NCBI GenBank assembly: GCA_021797355.1
Contig: JAJZZX010000002.1
Location: 124,001 to 188,000, forward strand
Reading direction: 5' to 3'
Origin: Thermoplasmata archaeon
Lineage (GTDB): Archaea > Thermoplasmatota > Thermoplasmata > Thermoplasmatales > Thermoplasmataceae
Length of the DNA stretch: 64,000 bases
The position numbers were made by a program, and so were the translations under genes. Numbering within the stretch: position 1 is the stretch's first letter; every line of letters starts with the position of its first letter. Of this stretch, positions 24,563 through 32,795 are shown in pieces. A model generated the notes under the pieces. The model was not told the DNA's origin, ran no database searches, and saw only the letters and a list, made by a program, of their open reading frames with translations.

Positions 24563-25876
24563 TCAAAAAAGTTCAGATATCTCAGAAAGGTTCGTTTTAT
24601 TTTCCAGTGCGTCGAAATAGTCCCAGACAATCTTGGACTGTTCCTTTCCTAAGACAGGGTCAGAGAGGTGGTGAAACTTTCTCTTGACATCAGCTTCATT
24701 GAGTTCCCTGGAAGGAACTTCAGGGCCCCTGTTTATCTCAGATGCCTCTCTCCTTCCTCCCTTCAGCCTGACCTCTATTATTGTCTGGCCCCTGTTTACT
24801 TCACCTTTCTCATGAACCTTGATCTTCTTTCTCAGAGCTGCTATCTTCCTGTCATTAACAGCCTCATCTGAGAAGTGCTCTGGATAAAGGGGACCGTAAA
24901 CAATGGCAGCTGCTACAGCGTGGGTTATGCTGAACTTAGACTGCAGTCCTGACTTTGGATCCAGAATAGCGGTTAGGACCATTACAACCGGATTGACATA
25001 GACTTCTATGGATTCTATGTCATCAGAGATAACATTCCTTTCCTTTAGCTGGATAGCAGCATCTATGCTAGGATGAAGGACAACGCCGCATGGGTATGGC
25101 TTGAGGAAATTGTCCAGCGCTACCCATTTCTTTCCCAGTTCCTTAGTTAGATTGCTTAAGTCGCGGTTTGTGGATAGCGATGCTGAGAATGTATTCAGGA
25201 TATTTTTGGAAACAGTGATGCCATTTGATATTGCAAAGGCGCTAATTATTCCTTCAGCAGCAGATCTTCCGACCTGGAAGCTCTTTGAGGTAGTGCCTCT
25301 GTTTGAAAGGAAACCGGTCGCGACGGTAAGGCCTTCCAGCATGGAGGCTGAAACTTTCTCAGCGCCTTCATGCATAATAAGGGAGGATGTTACTGCCGAG
25401 GCCGATGTACCATAAAGTGAAGTGTTATGCCAGTCAGAGTATCTCTCGTCCAGCCCCAAAGCCTGGGCCAGCCTGATAGCAGCTTCCATGCCAATTGCCG
25501 ATGCTGCCAAAGCATCCTTGCCGCTGCTGCTGAAAGCCTGGCCAAGGGATAGGGCTGCAGGTATGACAGGAGCGCTGGGGGTGAACTATGGTCTCAAGAT
25601 GGGTGTCATCAAAGTCGAGATAATGGCCAAGTGCGGAGTTAGCCCATGCAGAACCTATTGTGCCGGCTGACTTACCGGACCCATAGACAGGCAGCACCCC
25701 CCATCCTGTATGGTTTTGCAGGCATTTACAATGTTTTTTGTCTCCTCGTAGGCGTTGGCACCTATTCCCACAGCAATGAGATTTATCACTGCCAGCTTCG
25801 TCTTCTCTTTGAGCCTCGAGGGAAGTGCTGAAAAATTCAATTCGGTAGCAAATTGTGCAAAATCGTCAGTTTCCAT
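24563..25876 (-). pseudogene. MmgE/PrpD-family protein (2-methylcitrate dehydratase-like), two frameshifts
   Basis: Three overlapping frames reconstruct a single PrpD-like protein of about 435 residues. N-terminal part: FATELNFSALPSRLKEKTKLAVINLIAVG. Middle: GSGKSAGTIGSAWANSALGHYLDFDDTH, the family signature. C-terminal part from AASAIGMEAAIRLAQALG. The breaks coincide with homopolymers: a run of six C at 25697-25702 and of five C at about 25576-25580 (plus-strand view). Correcting both gives VLPVYGSGKSAG and HPSAPVIPAALSLGQAF. Substrate of the intact enzyme is unknown; the family includes methylcitrate dehydratase and aconitate decarboxylase. Confidence 0.82.
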
Positions 25877-26004
25877 CTGTTAGAATATTCCATCAATATT
25901 TAATTCTTAGGTTGGTAACAATCTAAATTATCTATTGATTAACGCAGGCCTCCAGGACATATTGGGCCATTGTTTTATTATTATATATTGAGGGCATACC
26001 TGGA

Positions 26005-27138
26005 ATGCAGATGAACAGGTACCTGACAGTCGGTCTCATTACCATGATGTTTTCGTCAATTTTCCAGTACTCATGGAATGCATTCGAGCTGACGCTACCG
26101 CTAATATCGGGAATGAATCAGTATAGCCTCAGCCTTATTTTCACACTTTTCATAATAGTTTCTTCTATATCGCAGATACTGTCAGGATACCTTGCCGATT
26201 CCTTGAATCCAAGAAGTGTCTATATATTTTCACTCTTTCTTGCAGCGCTTGGGCTCATACTGTCAAGCTTATCAAGAACAGTTCTCCAGTTCTCTGTGTT
26301 CTGGATTATGGGTTCCATAGGAGAGGGTTCGCTTTACGGAATTTCAGTGAATCTAGCGCTAAAATGGAATGAAAATAACAGGGGATTTTCTGCTGGCTTC
26401 GTAGGAATGGGTTTTGGCATTGGGGCCGTGTTTGCCAATCCCTTTATTTTCCTCTTCAAGAATTTCAGGATGCCCATGATGCTGCTGGGTATAGCCATGC
26501 TGATGGTGCTTCTTTTCCTGGCGAAGTTTGTGGAATATCCGACCACCCAGGGAGGCAGGTCTCCAGCGCAGGTCATCAGGGAAGCAAAGTGGTGGCTCGT
26601 ATTCACCTCCTATTCGTTTGCTGGTTCTCCGCTCCAGCTTTTCTCATTCTTCCTTATCTTTCTCTCGGTTAGGTTCGGCATTTCCTATCTCGTCCTTGTA
26701 ACAATCATTTTCCCGCTGATAAGTGGAATAGGCCGACCTTTCATAGGCAGGATATCTGACAGGATTGGAAGGACAAACACAATTCTGTTCATAGTATCGG
26801 CAATACTTATTGGATCAATTCTGGCTGCAGTGAGGACAGAGATTAGCATCCTGCTTGCAGCCGCACTCATTTCGCTCTTCGGTGGATCGCTTTTTACACT
26901 TTACTCTTCCTACGTCAGTGATCTTTATGGATCAAAGTATTCAACATCCAATAACGGAATACTTTATTCCGGAAAAGCTGTAGCCGGAATTACCGGCGTG
27001 TTTATTTTCACCATACTGGACGAGGCATACGGCATTACGTCTGCCATGGTATTTGTTGTCATTCTGGTGCTGGCATCAATTCTCTCATTTGCGGCAGCAT
27101 CGACCGGTAGAGTAAGGAGAGAAACTTCTTCAGTCTAA
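26005..27138 (+). CDS. MFS transporter, oxalate/formate antiporter-like (OFA) group
   Basis: 377 residues with about 12 membrane spans and intact frame. SGYLADSLNPR and GRISDRIGRTN are the two MFS inter-span loops, one per half. ALKWNENNRGFSAGFVGMGFGIGA resembles the OFA/monocarboxylate subgroup, so a carboxylate substrate is possible but not established. Sits between the broken prpD and cyclase genes, with which it may once have formed a carboxylic-acid utilisation cluster. ATG 26014 is an alternative start. Confidence 0.85.
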   Translation: MQMNRYLTVGLITMMFSSIFQYSWNAFELTLPLISGMNQYSLSLIFTLFIIVSSISQILSGYLADSLNPRSVYIFSLFLAALGLILSSLSRTVLQFSVFWIMGSIGEGSLYGISVNLALKWNENNRGFSAGFVGMGFGIGAVFANPFIFLFKNFRMPMMLLGIAMLMVLLFLAKFVEYPTTQGGRSPAQVIREAKWWLVFTSYSFAGSPLQLFSFFLIFLSVRFGISYLVLVTIIFPLISGIGRPFIGRISDRIGRTNTILFIVSAILIGSILAAVRTEISILLAAALISLFGGSLFTLYSSYVSDLYGSKYSTSNNGILYSGKAVAGITGVFIFTILDEAYGITSAMVFVVILVLASILSFAAASTGRVRRETSSV

Positions 27139-27141
27139 AGA

Positions 27142-27379
27142 GAATTCTCACTGGAACCATCCCCAGTTCGATCATATCAACTGGCTTTCCCGGCGGATGC
27201 ATATGGACAGGTGCATCGATATGAGTTCCTGTGTGTGTTGAGGAACTGTATAATTCCTCTTTGTATCCGTCTTTATCAAATGTCTGGATATCCTGAAGCA
27301 CAATTTCAGGATTTGTAGGCCAGGTAGCCATTCCAGGCTCAATTGTCACAGACAGGTCTATGATTTCCCTGATTTTCAT
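27142..27379 (-). pseudogene. truncated cyclase-family (kynurenine formamidase-like) protein
   Basis: Only the N-terminal third remains. MKIREIIDLSVTIEPGMATWP and the metal-binding signature HTGTHIDAPVHMHPPGK are clear for the PF04199 cyclase family (kynurenine formamidase, isatin hydrolase), whose members are about 200 residues. After roughly residue 78 (near 27142) the frame runs into sequence that is antisense to the MFS gene and loses resemblance. This looks like a deletion joining the two genes tail to tail. Confidence 0.75.
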
Positions 27380-27471
27380 GCCTGAATCATGGCTTGGGCC
27401 ATATTATGGTTTTCATTAGGAAATAGCAATTCATTTCTAAATAATGTATACTGCTTAAAACCATGCAAAAG

Positions 27472-28659
27472 CTAGTTTGAAACGGGAGCCTGAAATTTTT
27501 TCATCATGGATTTCAATGCCGGATACGTAAAGGGGGAAATTGCTATGGCAAGCACACCGGCCCCTGCCATTACATACGGGAAGTAGAAAAACCTGGAAAG
27601 TACAGAGAAGATGATCGCCATGACTGGCGAGCCTCCAGCAGAGAACAGGATAGATATTGAGTTATATCTCCCCATCAGTTCGTTTGGCACAACTTTCAGG
27701 GTAAAGGATTGCAGCTGCACATTTATCATCATAACATCAACACCCATTAAGACAGTAAGGAGAGGTTCAAGCCAGGCTGTTCTCACAAAAGAAATAGCCA
27801 GGATAAGTATGCCGATAAGCGTAACCTCCAAAGTCACAAGCGTCAATGACAAATCGGTTGACACGAATCTGCCTGAAATCAGCATGCCGCCAATTACAAT
27901 CCCAACGGGAAAACCCGCTAAGAAAAGAGTATAGTAAAAGGCAGTTGAATGCAAGACAAGGCGTATCAGGCCTGACCCGTAGACGTCAAGCGATATGAAG
28001 AGTCCGTTAAGAAGCATACTTATGACCATAAGGAAAAGCATTTTCCTGATGTAGGAAAGCGCATCGATGTAATGCCTGCCCGCAACATCAGCACGTTGTA
28101 TCTGGGCAGGTAGGGCCATAAAGGCTGAAACAGCCGACATCCCTATTAGGACTATCCTGAGGAAGTCAATGCCTAGGTATATCATTGCACCTCCAAGCAA
28201 TATACCCGCTATCTCTGATACTGCGGAACCTGTCTGGTTAAGTGATACAGCAAGCCCGTAGTCCTCTTCCCTGACTATGCTCTTTATGATTCCCTGGAAC
28301 GAATCGGAGGATACCCAGCCCAGCAGGGAGGCTATCAGATCCACACCCAGAATTAGGGGAATGGAGCTTCTCAGGAAGAGGAATCCATAAGTTCCGGCAA
28401 GAAGGATAGAAGATATGAAGAGCACTGCCGATCTGTTTCTGCGGTCTATGAGGTGTCCTTCCGGTATAACGATGACAAGGTACCCAAGCAGGGAAAAGGC
28501 AGGAATTAGGCCGGCTAGGAAAACGGAATGGTACCTGTAGACGAGCTCCCAGATAAAGAAAACATAGAAGAGGTAAGTTGATCCCTTTGCCACATTTCGA
28601 GCCGCAAGGTATCTAAAGAACAGTGCTTTTGATTTTATCATATCAGAATGATTAGACAT
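27472..28659 (-). CDS. MFS transporter, EntS-like exporter type
   Basis: 395 residues, about 11-12 spans. IPEGHLIDRRNRSAVLFISSILLAG is the first-half loop, and LNQTGSAVSEIAGILLGGAMIY and PNELMGRYNSISILFSAGGSP are typical of the EntS/MFS_3 export group (siderophore or drug efflux). Divergently transcribed from a winged-helix regulator whose start is 51 bases away, a layout common for regulated efflux pumps. Substrate unknown. Confidence 0.82.
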   Translation of the reverse strand: MSNHSDMIKSKALFFRYLAARNVAKGSTYLFYVFFIWELVYRYHSVFLAGLIPAFSLLGYLVIVIPEGHLIDRRNRSAVLFISSILLAGTYGFLFLRSSIPLILGVDLIASLLGWVSSDSFQGIIKSIVREEDYGLAVSLNQTGSAVSEIAGILLGGAMIYLGIDFLRIVLIGMSAVSAFMALPAQIQRADVAGRHYIDALSYIRKMLFLMVISMLLNGLFISLDVYGSGLIRLVLHSTAFYYTLFLAGFPVGIVIGGMLISGRFVSTDLSLTLVTLEVTLIGILILAISFVRTAWLEPLLTVLMGVDVMMINVQLQSFTLKVVPNELMGRYNSISILFSAGGSPVMAIIFSVLSRFFYFPYVMAGAGVLAIAISPFTYPALKSMMKKFQAPVSN

Positions 28660-28685
28660 GTAAATTCAATTATACGTAATATTAA

Positions 28686-28698
28686 TTTTATAAATAAA
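28686..28698 (+). promoter_or_regulatory. TATA box in the MFS/regulator divergent promoter
   Basis: TTTTATAAATAAA is centred about 20 bases before ATG 28711 of the regulator. The 51-base gap must carry both promoters and therefore the likely operator. Confidence 0.5.
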
Positions 28699-28710
28699 AC
28701 TTCCCATAGA

Positions 28711-29310
28711 ATGGAAACAGACGAAATCATGGAGAAACTCATCACCGCTTTCCTTAACAGGACGAAACTGGCAATAATTACTCTACTGATCCACAGGAGG
28801 AGGCTGACAGTCACCCAGATGTCGAGGTACCTCTCCACAACGCGATCGAATCTCTACCAGACCATATCGGACCTTCTGGAAAGTGGAATAATTCTTGGCC
28901 CGGAATCAGTGGTGAGGAAGAATTATGTAGAGAAGTATTACACTCTAAATGAAGCCATGTTTTCAGTCCTAGACACTGAAAAATGGAAGGAGAGGCTCAA
29001 ACTGATGAACCCAAGCCAGGGAAAGAGCCTAATATCGTCATTCCTCCTTGCACAGTCCCTGCGCCTTCAGATAATGGCCAGCGAGGTTGAAATGGCGGAT
29101 GATGGTGCTGCCAGGGCTATTGGAGACTTGCTTGAAAGCGGCAAGATAATGCTCAGCTATGGCAGGGTATCAGACCGTACATACGGGAGACTTGTGGATA
29201 TGTATGGGAAAATTGAAAGCATGCTTAAGGAATCTGCGGATGAAGACGGCAACAATACATTTGCCATCATAGGCATGCCATCTCTTCTCTCGGGATCGGC
29301 AGTGGACTAA
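28711..29310 (+). CDS. winged-helix transcriptional regulator
   Basis: About 199 residues from ATG 28711, chosen because the TATA box overlaps the region coding for any longer N-terminus. The HTH lies around residues 15-65: NRTKLAIITLLIHRRRLTVTQMSRYLSTTRSNLYQTISDLLESG, an ArsR/TrmB-like arrangement, with YYTLNEA as the wing end. The C-terminal half is helical with no ligand motif I recognise. Probable regulator of the adjacent divergent MFS exporter. Confidence 0.8.
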   Translation: METDEIMEKLITAFLNRTKLAIITLLIHRRRLTVTQMSRYLSTTRSNLYQTISDLLESGIILGPESVVRKNYVEKYYTLNEAMFSVLDTEKWKERLKLMNPSQGKSLISSFLLAQSLRLQIMASEVEMADDGAARAIGDLLESGKIMLSYGRVSDRTYGRLVDMYGKIESMLKESADEDGNNTFAIIGMPSLLSGSAVD

Positions 29311-29430
29311 TCACCATCAACACACACCTTCATGTTTGCAATAAAGTGCACATCATGGACCAAAACAGGGCATTTGGAGCGATTCCTTAAGTCGGATGGC
29401 GCTTCCAGACACTATATTTTCCCCATGAGA

Positions 29431-29440
29431 AAATTTATTA
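29431..29440 (+). promoter_or_regulatory. TATA-like box of the vWA-PP2C operon
   Basis: AAATTTATTA is centred about 27 bases before the vWA ATG at 29462. Confidence 0.45.
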
Positions 29441-29461
29441 GTTGCAAGCATTCGTCTGATC

Positions 29462-30307
29462 ATGTCATACAACTCTGAGATAAGCAGAAGGAACCCGGGG
29501 CTGTTCATTTTCATGGTGGATCAGTCCCGGTCAATGAGTCATAAGTTGGGCGGCACCCACAGATCAAAGGCCCAGGAAGCGGCTGATGCCATAAACAGGC
29601 AGATATACGAACTCATATACAGATGCACCAAAACAGATGGTGTTAGGGATTACTTCGACATTGGAATCATAGGTTATGGGGCGATTGCTGACACGGCATC
29701 ATCCCTCCTTAAGGACGCAGATATCGTGCCAATATCAAAGCTAGCTGAGAATCCACTTAGGATGGAGAAAAGGGTGGAGAAGGTCACTGACCCGGACGGA
29801 AATGAGGTGGAGACAGAATTTGAATTCCCTGTGTGGTTCGAACCGGTTGCAAACTCAAACACGCCTATGGTGAAAGCGTTCCAGCTTGCCAGAGAATGGA
29901 TAGACGACTGGGTAGCTGAGCACAAAGACTCCTATCCGCCAGTGATCATAAACATTTCAGATGGGGCAGCTACAGACGGCGATCCCATGAAGGTCGCCCG
30001 AGAATTAATGGGAATGTCAACATCTGACGGAAATGTGCTTCTATGGAACTGCCATCTGTCCGAACTGAAGGGGGCAAAGCCCTTAGCTTTCCCATCGGAT
30101 GCCAGTGCGCTTCCGCGGGACGATAAATTTGCGCTCCAGCTTTTCGACATGTCAAGCGTCCTTCCTGATGGTTTCCTGTCAATTGCACAGGAACGATCGC
30201 TGGATGTACATCCTGGTTCGAGGGCATACGTGTTCAACGCAGGCCTGGACGAACTTCTTGAGCTCCTCGACATAGGAACAAGGGCTCCATCAGAAAATCT
30301 CCAATGA
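29462..30307 (+). CDS. von Willebrand A domain protein (TerY/YegL-like)
   Basis: 281 residues forming one vWA domain. The MIDAS metal site is intact: DQSRSMS (Asp20, Ser22, Ser24), a Thr in NSNTPMVKA, and Asp in IINISDGAATD. The order and the paired neighbours (PP2C, kinase) match TerY/YegL proteins of bacterial phosphorylation triads rather than magnesium-chelatase or CoxE vWA proteins. Cytoplasmic, no signal. The stop overlaps the PP2C start (ATGA), indicating translational coupling. Confidence 0.9.
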   Translation: MSYNSEISRRNPGLFIFMVDQSRSMSHKLGGTHRSKAQEAADAINRQIYELIYRCTKTDGVRDYFDIGIIGYGAIADTASSLLKDADIVPISKLAENPLRMEKRVEKVTDPDGNEVETEFEFPVWFEPVANSNTPMVKAFQLAREWIDDWVAEHKDSYPPVIINISDGAATDGDPMKVARELMGMSTSDGNVLLWNCHLSELKGAKPLAFPSDASALPRDDKFALQLFDMSSVLPDGFLSIAQERSLDVHPGSRAYVFNAGLDELLELLDIGTRAPSENLQ

Positions 30308-31047
30308 AGAATATGCGGGTCCGCAGCTTCACCATGAGCAAGCTGGGCAATAAACCTCAGGACTGTGAGGATTATTTTGCCTGGAATGCTTCCAGGATGA
30401 AGTTCGCAATGGCAGATGGGGCCAGCACGTCCATTTTTTCTGACATATGGGCCAGGGAGCTTACCAGGGTTTCAGTAGACGCCGAGGAAAGCATAATGGA
30501 CGGAATTGACAGCCCAGCTGAAGGCATAATCAGAAGTGCAAGAATCGCCTGGTACAAATCAATACAGTGGGCAACTCTTCCATGGTTCTTGCGCAATAAG
30601 GCCGTCTCAGGATCATATTCGACACTGCTGCTTTTGCAGATTGCACCCCTTGCCTCATCCTTCAGGTATTCAGCATATGCTGTAGGTGACACATGCCTAT
30701 TCATGATAAGGAGAAAGAAGATAACAGGAAGTTTTCCACTGTCCTCGCCGGAGCAGTTTGGCATATCTCCGAAGCTGGTATGGAGCGGCAAGGGCAGCCC
30801 GCTGCCTGGTGACATCAGGGTCCAAGTGCCAAAATTTCAGAGCCAGGCTGGAATAATCGAACCCGGGGAGATTCTGCTCCTAGCAACGGATGCTCTTTCC
30901 AGGTGGCTGCTTGAAACAGGAAGGATTGACGATCTTTTACACAGAATTGACCATCCACATGAAATGAACAAATTCCTAGCTGGCGAAATAAATTCCAAGC
31001 GGATGCGGAACGATGACGTAGCATTGGCAACCATAGAAATCATATAA
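30304..31047 (+). CDS. PP2C-like serine/threonine phosphatase (PphC/YegK-like)
   Basis: 247 residues. PP2C metal motifs are visible: QDCEDYF near residue 20, MADGAST near 37, YAVGDTCLFMI near 130, LLATDALSRWL near 195, and the C-terminal RNDDVALATIEI. It overlaps the vWA gene by four bases and its 3-prime end overlaps the convergent kinase gene by eight. By analogy with E. coli PphC/YegI, it would remove phosphates placed by the neighbouring kinase; that partnership is inferred from gene order. Confidence 0.88.
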   Translation: MKNMRVRSFTMSKLGNKPQDCEDYFAWNASRMKFAMADGASTSIFSDIWARELTRVSVDAEESIMDGIDSPAEGIIRSARIAWYKSIQWATLPWFLRNKAVSGSYSTLLLLQIAPLASSFRYSAYAVGDTCLFMIRRKKITGSFPLSSPEQFGISPKLVWSGKGSPLPGDIRVQVPKFQSQAGIIEPGEILLLATDALSRWLLETGRIDDLLHRIDHPHEMNKFLAGEINSKRMRNDDVALATIEII

Positions 31048-32476
31048 CTAGGGAGGCGGGATCGATTCCGTCCCACAACGGGCCCCTGGACAGCGATTGA
31101 ATAAGGAGATCCAGAAGTTTTCTGGTGTGTTTGCTGCGAATCTTACCAATGGCGTCAATGGCTTCAGATTCATTTGGCCTTAGGAAATCAGACTTCCTGA
31201 GTATTAGGCAGTCTGGATCGTTTCCATTGAACTTTTTCCACAGATCTGGCTTGAGCCCTATGCTCTGAAGGGAGAGCTGAATCACCAGTGCCGAAAAGGA
31301 ATCAAGCCTTTCCGAGTAAGTATCAGCATTCCTCGCAGGATGCTGGAAATCTGCGTGACCAAGCTCCGTGGCTTTCTGGCCCTTAAAATCAGGAATATAC
31401 ATTCCGTCATAATCGACAAACCTCACATTACCCTTATTGTCAATTATAATATTATCTCCAGACAGGTCTCCGTGTGCTATGCCCACTGCCTGAAGTTTAG
31501 CCACAGCATCAGCGATTCTGTTGCCAAGGCTCCTTATGGCTCTGGAATCGTCAATGTGGGTTGATATGTACTGATTTAGGGTCACTCCGTCTATCCACTC
31601 CATCTTCAGAACAGGAAAATAAACATCCGGAATCTTGCGAGTTTTTATACCTTCAGGAAAATATGAGAAATGTATGAGGTATGGGATACTGCTTCCAAGA
31701 TTGAGGAGAAAGTCGCTTATGAGGCTGTAGCGCTGGTTTATTGTGAGGGATTTCTTCGTAAAGCACTTAATTGCGTAATACTTGCCGTCGTCAGCTTTGA
31801 CCTTGTATATTGAACCATAATTGCCCGATGCATAAACGTACCAGGAGGGGTTTTTCTGGTTCCGGATGGCTTCCCACCGATCAACCTGGCCAAGTGACTG
31901 GTTAAGGCTAAGTTTCAGTGTCTGGAAAGACTGTTCATAATCCTGCCCTGATGGCCACTGGCCATTGTATACTGGGGGAGGAGTCCTGTTGATCGGGTGG
32001 CTCTTCCTGGCAGTTGCTTGTAAATTGGGTGTGGAAACTCCCGTCCCGGCCCTTCCACTGGCCATTGCAATGGGATTCCCTGTGGAGCCAGCCGGACTGG
32101 TAGTCAGGGATTGAGAAACGGGATTATGTTTTGCCTGTGGCTGGATTGGAATGTTGTTGGTGGCAGAATTCTGGGGCATGTTTCCGGAGAGTGCCTCATA
32201 TATCCTTATTGCCATCTCCGTGGTCTGCCTCCAGTCCTCAAGATCAGGGACGGAGAAGAGGATTCTCCTTCCGGAATTGTCAACGATGCAGAGTCTCTTG
32301 AGCAGTTTCCCCTCAATGGACACTGCTGATATTTTCTCAAGAGGTAAGAACAGCTGCTTGTCGCCATTGTCCGGAGTGAAGAGGATCCCGTTGGCAGAAA
32401 GAACAAGCGTGCCACGGTTTCCAGAGGTTGAGGCAGAGGTACCTTTGAAAATCGAATACCTAGATCGCTGAGCCAT
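31040..32476 (-). CDS. serine/threonine-kinase-like protein (YegI-like) with N-terminal PH/GRAM-like domain
   Basis: 478 residues in three parts. Residues about 1-100 look like a PH/GRAM-like beta domain (TLVLSANGILFTPDNGDKQ, SVPDLEDWRQTTEMA). Residues 100-180 are a low-complexity Pro/Ser/Thr/Gln linker. Residues 190-478 are a kinase domain: glycine loop SGNYGSIYKV, Lys237 in YYAIKCF, HGDLSGDN with Asp337, and DYDG with Asp357 in place of DFG. The ELGHADFQHP region and DSFSALV are characteristic of the YegI group. A strong AAGGAGGATC Shine-Dalgarno precedes the ATG. No membrane span is evident. Confidence 0.88.
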   Translation of the reverse strand: MAQRSRYSIFKGTSASTSGNRGTLVLSANGILFTPDNGDKQLFLPLEKISAVSIEGKLLKRLCIVDNSGRRILFSVPDLEDWRQTTEMAIRIYEALSGNMPQNSATNNIPIQPQAKHNPVSQSLTTSPAGSTGNPIAMASGRAGTGVSTPNLQATARKSHPINRTPPPVYNGQWPSGQDYEQSFQTLKLSLNQSLGQVDRWEAIRNQKNPSWYVYASGNYGSIYKVKADDGKYYAIKCFTKKSLTINQRYSLISDFLLNLGSSIPYLIHFSYFPEGIKTRKIPDVYFPVLKMEWIDGVTLNQYISTHIDDSRAIRSLGNRIADAVAKLQAVGIAHGDLSGDNIIIDNKGNVRFVDYDGMYIPDFKGQKATELGHADFQHPARNADTYSERLDSFSALVIQLSLQSIGLKPDLWKKFNGNDPDCLILRKSDFLRPNESEAIDAIGKIRSKHTRKLLDLLIQSLSRGPLWDGIDPASLVI

Positions 32477-32795
32477 CTGATCCTCCTTATAATCCCATTA
32501 GTTCTTAAGATTTGGCATATTTGCAAAAAATGGGAAAAACTGGCCTCTCTTATTATGCATAAAGGCGGCTGTATTTGCAACCAGTAGGAGTACTTGATGC
32601 TATGAAATGAGGGAGATCAGGGAGCAATGTAACTAAACCGTAATTATTGGAAAAAGTAACTAAACAGGAATACCATGGGTAAGTTTGCGCCTTAAGATAG
32701 CAGAACATGTTATACCTTTTTCCGGTACGACATCTGCCAGATAATCCCGCAAACAAAATATACCAATGAAATCATAGGTTCGGAAGTGGAATCCT
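32477..32795. other. 319-base divergent intergenic region
   Basis: Separates the kinase and the M20 peptidase genes, which point away from each other. It holds GGATTATAAGGAGGATC just upstream of the kinase (minus strand, about 32477-32493) and an AAAATATACC near 32756 for the peptidase. No gene or repeat seen. Confidence 0.45.
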
